The notes under the pieces: generated by a model | What the model was told of the DNA's origin: nothing | What the model saw: the letters and a program-made list of their open reading frames with translations, nothing else | The model's database searches: none | From: Microvirga terrae | Lineage (GTDB): Bacteria > Pseudomonadota > Alphaproteobacteria > Rhizobiales > Beijerinckiaceae | Direction of reading: 5' to 3' | NCBI RefSeq assembly: GCF_013307435.2 | Contig: NZ_CP102845.1 | Location: 992,001 to 1,056,000, forward strand | Length of the DNA stretch: 64,000 bases | Shown here: piece after piece, positions 61,783-64,000 of the stretch | How the letters are laid out: every line of letters begins with the position of its first letter | How positions within the stretch are numbered: position 1 is the first letter of the stretch | Made by a program: the position numbers and the translations under genes

Positions 61783-62349
61783 ATGGCAGACGGAAACCTG
61801 AACGGGCTGAAGGTGGCCATTCTGGTCACGGACGGGTTTGAGCAGGTCGAACTGCTCGAACCCCGAAGGGCCTTGGATGAGGCCGGGGCCGAAACCCTGG
61901 TCGTTTCACCCAAAGGCGACCGAGCGCGAGGTTGGAACTTTACCGATTGGGGCGATGAGGTTGCAGTAGACGTGCCCCTCGACCAAGCGAAGCCTGACGA
62001 CTTCGACGCCCTTCTGCTGCCAGGCGGCGTGATCAATCCCGACAGGCTGCGGATGGATGACAACGCGATCGCCTTCGTGCAGGCGTTTGTTGATGCCGGA
62101 AAGCCGGTGGCCAGCATCTGCCATGGTCCCTGGACCCTGATCGAGACCGGCAAGATGCAGGGACGGCGCATGACCTCCTGGCCATCACTCCAAACCGATC
62201 TGGAGAACGCTGGAGCCCACTGGGTCGACCAGGCGAGCGTCGTCGACGGCAATCTAATTACCAGCCGCATGCCCGATGACATCCCAGCCTTCAACCGCGA
62301 CATGATTGGCCTGTTCAACCAGGCCCGCACACGACGGCCGGCGGCATGA
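61783..62349 (+). CDS. DJ-1/PfpI-family (type 1 glutamine amidotransferase-like) protein
   Basis: A 188-residue DJ-1/PfpI protein. The nucleophilic cysteine lies in GKPVASICHGPWTLIET, with the acidic partner in VTDGFEQVELLEP and LLLPGGVINPDRLR nearby. The family includes stress deglycases, chaperones and proteases. ATG 61783 (MADGNLNGLKV) is preferred over 61765 for spacing to ACGGAGACGG. It lies upstream of a GT4 gene on the same strand. Confidence 0.9.
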   Translation: MADGNLNGLKVAILVTDGFEQVELLEPRRALDEAGAETLVVSPKGDRARGWNFTDWGDEVAVDVPLDQAKPDDFDALLLPGGVINPDRLRMDDNAIAFVQAFVDAGKPVASICHGPWTLIETGKMQGRRMTSWPSLQTDLENAGAHWVDQASVVDGNLITSRMPDDIPAFNRDMIGLFNQARTRRPAA

Positions 62350-62569
62350 GTGCCGTCCGACTGGAGCCGGGCAGGGTGGAACAGCGTCCCTTCGGTCCCA
62401 CGCAGGGCGGTGATCGGTGAAGCCCACCGCGCCGCCGCAATCAGCAGCTTCCGCGGGGGCGATCTTGGCCAAGCCGATGCTGTGTGCCCGAGGTCATGAA
62501 GCATCGCTGCTGGTGAGATCCCCGGCTCCTGAATAACCCAAACCACTTGATCGCAGAAAGAAGCACTCG

Positions 62570-63679
62570 ATGCGCATCGCACAGGTCGCCCCGCTGGCAG
62601 AAGCCGTACCGCCCAAGCTCTACGGCGGCACCGAACGGGTTGTCTCCTGGCTCACAGAGGAGCTGGTGGCTCAGGGACACGAGGTGACACTCTTCGCGAG
62701 CGGCGACTCCGTGACATCGGCTCATCTTGTCCCCTGTAACCCGTGCAGTCTGCGCCTGTCCGGCATTCGTGATCATACCGCGAGCCATCTGGTGATGCTG
62801 GACAAGGTCCGGGCCCGCGCGGATGCCTTTGACGTGATCCACTTCCACGTCGACCTCCTCCAGCACGTGTTGTTCCGGGACATCGCTCACAAGTGCCTCA
62901 CGACCTTGCATGGACGACTTGATTGGCCCGACTTCATGCCGGTGTTTCGAACCTTTCGCGAGATGCCGCTGGTGTCCATCTCCAACAGTCAGCGGCTCCC
63001 CATGCCGCCAGACGTGAGCTGGCTTGCGACTGTTCATCACGGCCTGCCTTCAACCGTTTGCCCGTTCGATGCGCGTGGTGGCGACTATCTGGCCTTCCTT
63101 GGTCGCATTTCGCCCGAAAAGCGGCCCGACCGGGCCATCGAGATTGCCAAACGCGCAGGTGTCCCGCTCAAGATCGCCGCCAAGGTCGACAAGGCGGACC
63201 AAGAGTATTTCGAGGTCATCCGCCCGCTGCTGGATCATCCGCTCGTCGAGTTCGTCGGGGAGATCGACGAGAGTGCAAAATGCGACTTCCTCGGGCATGC
63301 ACGCGCTCTTCTATTCCCGATCAACTGGCCCGAGCCGTTTGGCCTCGTGATGATCGAGGCCATGTCGGCTGGCACGCCTGTGATTGCCTGGCGCAACGGT
63401 TCGGTGCCTGAAGTCATTGCCGATGGCGTTTCAGGACGAGTAGTGGAATCTGTTGATGAGGCCGTCGCTGCGGTTGAGACCGTTGACGCTATCAACCGCT
63501 CCGCCGTTCGGGCTCACTTCGAGCAGCACTTCACCGTCTGCCGCATGGTGGCAGGCTATCTTGCCGCCTATAAGCTCTTGCTCAACCGAAGTGCCACCCC
63601 AAGTCCAGTCAAGCTAACGTCGCCGACATACCCTGCAAACGCCCTCAGCCGATCCGCCGAGTTGCGGGGCCGGCGATGA
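62570..63679 (+). CDS. Glycosyltransferase family 4 protein
   Basis: GT-B fold retaining glycosyltransferase of 369 residues. The N-terminal domain begins MRIAQVAPLAEAVPPKLYGG. The donor-binding C-terminal domain shows YLAFLGRISPEKRPDRAIEI and the E-x7-E motif region EPFGLVMIEAMSAGTPVIAW. Members often act in trehalose, glycogen or cell-surface glycan synthesis. Its neighbour downstream appears to be a debranching enzyme, so storage-glucan or glycosylation metabolism is a fair inference. Confidence 0.9.
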   Translation: MRIAQVAPLAEAVPPKLYGGTERVVSWLTEELVAQGHEVTLFASGDSVTSAHLVPCNPCSLRLSGIRDHTASHLVMLDKVRARADAFDVIHFHVDLLQHVLFRDIAHKCLTTLHGRLDWPDFMPVFRTFREMPLVSISNSQRLPMPPDVSWLATVHHGLPSTVCPFDARGGDYLAFLGRISPEKRPDRAIEIAKRAGVPLKIAAKVDKADQEYFEVIRPLLDHPLVEFVGEIDESAKCDFLGHARALLFPINWPEPFGLVMIEAMSAGTPVIAWRNGSVPEVIADGVSGRVVESVDEAVAAVETVDAINRSAVRAHFEQHFTVCRMVAGYLAAYKLLLNRSATPSPVKLTSPTYPANALSRSAELRGRR

Positions 63680-63906
63680 CATCTCGGAAGATCGCGAGCA
63701 GTGGCTCAGGTGTTCTTTCGAACGTTGTTCCCCAGCAACATGCATAGCGGAGAGTTATGTCACTATGGAACCTTTCCTACAGGACATGGCCATGATCAGA
63801 AGAGCCTAATTGACGTCACGTCAGCAGTCAGATTCAGTCAGTCAATGTCGAGCTGATGTTGGTCGAGACGAATGGTACCAGCGCGTCAACAGCAACGGGG
63901 GTCGGT

Positions 63907-64000
63907 ATGAACGATCGCGTCACCGGGCCGTCTTCGGACCACACAGAGCCTGTCTCGGAGCAACTTTCCGAAGGCTACATCGAGGCGCAGAACTCCTTAG
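63907..64000 (+). CDS. Start of a probable amylo-alpha-1,6-glucosidase (glycogen-debranching) gene, 3' end outside the window
   Basis: An open frame from ATG 63907 to the window edge, 31 codons, starting MNDRVTGPSSDHTEPVSEQL and continuing YIEAQNSL. The (F/Y)YIEA string followed by a short linker is the usual opening of glycogen-debranching N-terminal domains, and such genes often follow GT4 genes in this group. Too short to be sure. AACGGGGGTCGGT precedes the ATG. Confidence 0.4.
   Translation, partial: MNDRVTGPSSDHTEPVSEQLSEGYIEAQNSL

Noticed and set aside
61566..62582. A 338-codon minus-strand frame opposite the PfpI-like gene
   Set aside because: The plus-strand protein has catalytic motifs; the antisense frame has none and spans the next intergenic region.
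1..64000. CRISPR arrays, tRNA or rRNA genes, prophage or integrative element
   Set aside because: No regularly spaced repeats, cloverleaf-like tRNA sequence, ribosomal RNA, integrase or phage structural genes were seen in the window.

Overview
The window looks like chromosomal or large-replicon DNA from a GC-rich alphaproteobacterium of the order Hyphomicrobiales (Rhizobiales); a Microvirga- or Methylobacterium-like host is my best guess. This rests on codon usage, gene content (E. coli-type CysIJ with an Fe-S APS reductase, MetZ, MocR and GcvA-type regulators) and many ATGA gene overlaps. It is an inference; no ribosomal marker is present. No tRNA, rRNA, intact insertion sequence, prophage or CRISPR array was seen.

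Layout. 0-6 kb: the end of a sugar ABC importer (permease and ATPase), a short TPR-like ORF, a divergent LysR/EamA exporter pair with a palindrome between them, and threonine synthase with a clear terminator. 6.1-22.9 kb: a nearly complete assimilatory sulfur island. It holds cysJ-cysI-cysG, a DecR-like Lrp regulator, cysH-cysD-cysN, metZ, a rhodanese, a 1-Cys peroxiredoxin, and the sulfate importer sbp-cysT-cysW-cysA. Sulfate is imported, adenylated by CysDN, reduced as APS by CysH, reduced to sulfide by CysJI (siroheme made by CysG), and fixed into homocysteine by MetZ. A 16-bp palindrome precedes cysJ and cysH and recurs between the peroxiredoxin and sbp. 23-28.5 kb: a PaoABC-like molybdenum aldehyde oxidoreductase with a split XdhC and a MocA-like nucleotidyltransferase. 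28.5-34 kb: stress SDR, yellow/MRJP protein, a decayed TPP enzyme, Nudix, and CYTH-CHAD. 34-39.7 kb: a MocR regulator divergent from a PLP gamma-lyase / YggS / DapA-like operon that ends in a truncated lactate permease.

39.7-64 kb is looser accessory DNA with long gene-poor gaps, small hypotheticals, short dispersed repeats and several broken genes. The breaks are a frameshifted phosphoribosyltransferase, a frameshifted AraC regulator, a DUF1254 gene with an in-frame stop, and a 34-residue monooxygenase stub. The intact genes form carbohydrate and stress modules: a GH2 enzyme, two GH1-like enzymes, an FAD-Rieske oxidoreductase with a cupin, DUF1254, a dienelactone hydrolase, a PAS-REC-LuxR hybrid regulator with a REC-only partner, a class III aminotransferase, a PfpI-like protein, and a GT4 glycosyltransferase followed by the start of a probable glycogen-debranching gene.

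Most notable observations: the shared palindrome and its likely local regulator in the sulfur island, the CysN-DUF2061 fusion, the kinase-less PAS-REC-LuxR protein with a degenerate receiver, the MocR-linked PLP operon, and the cluster of recently broken genes.
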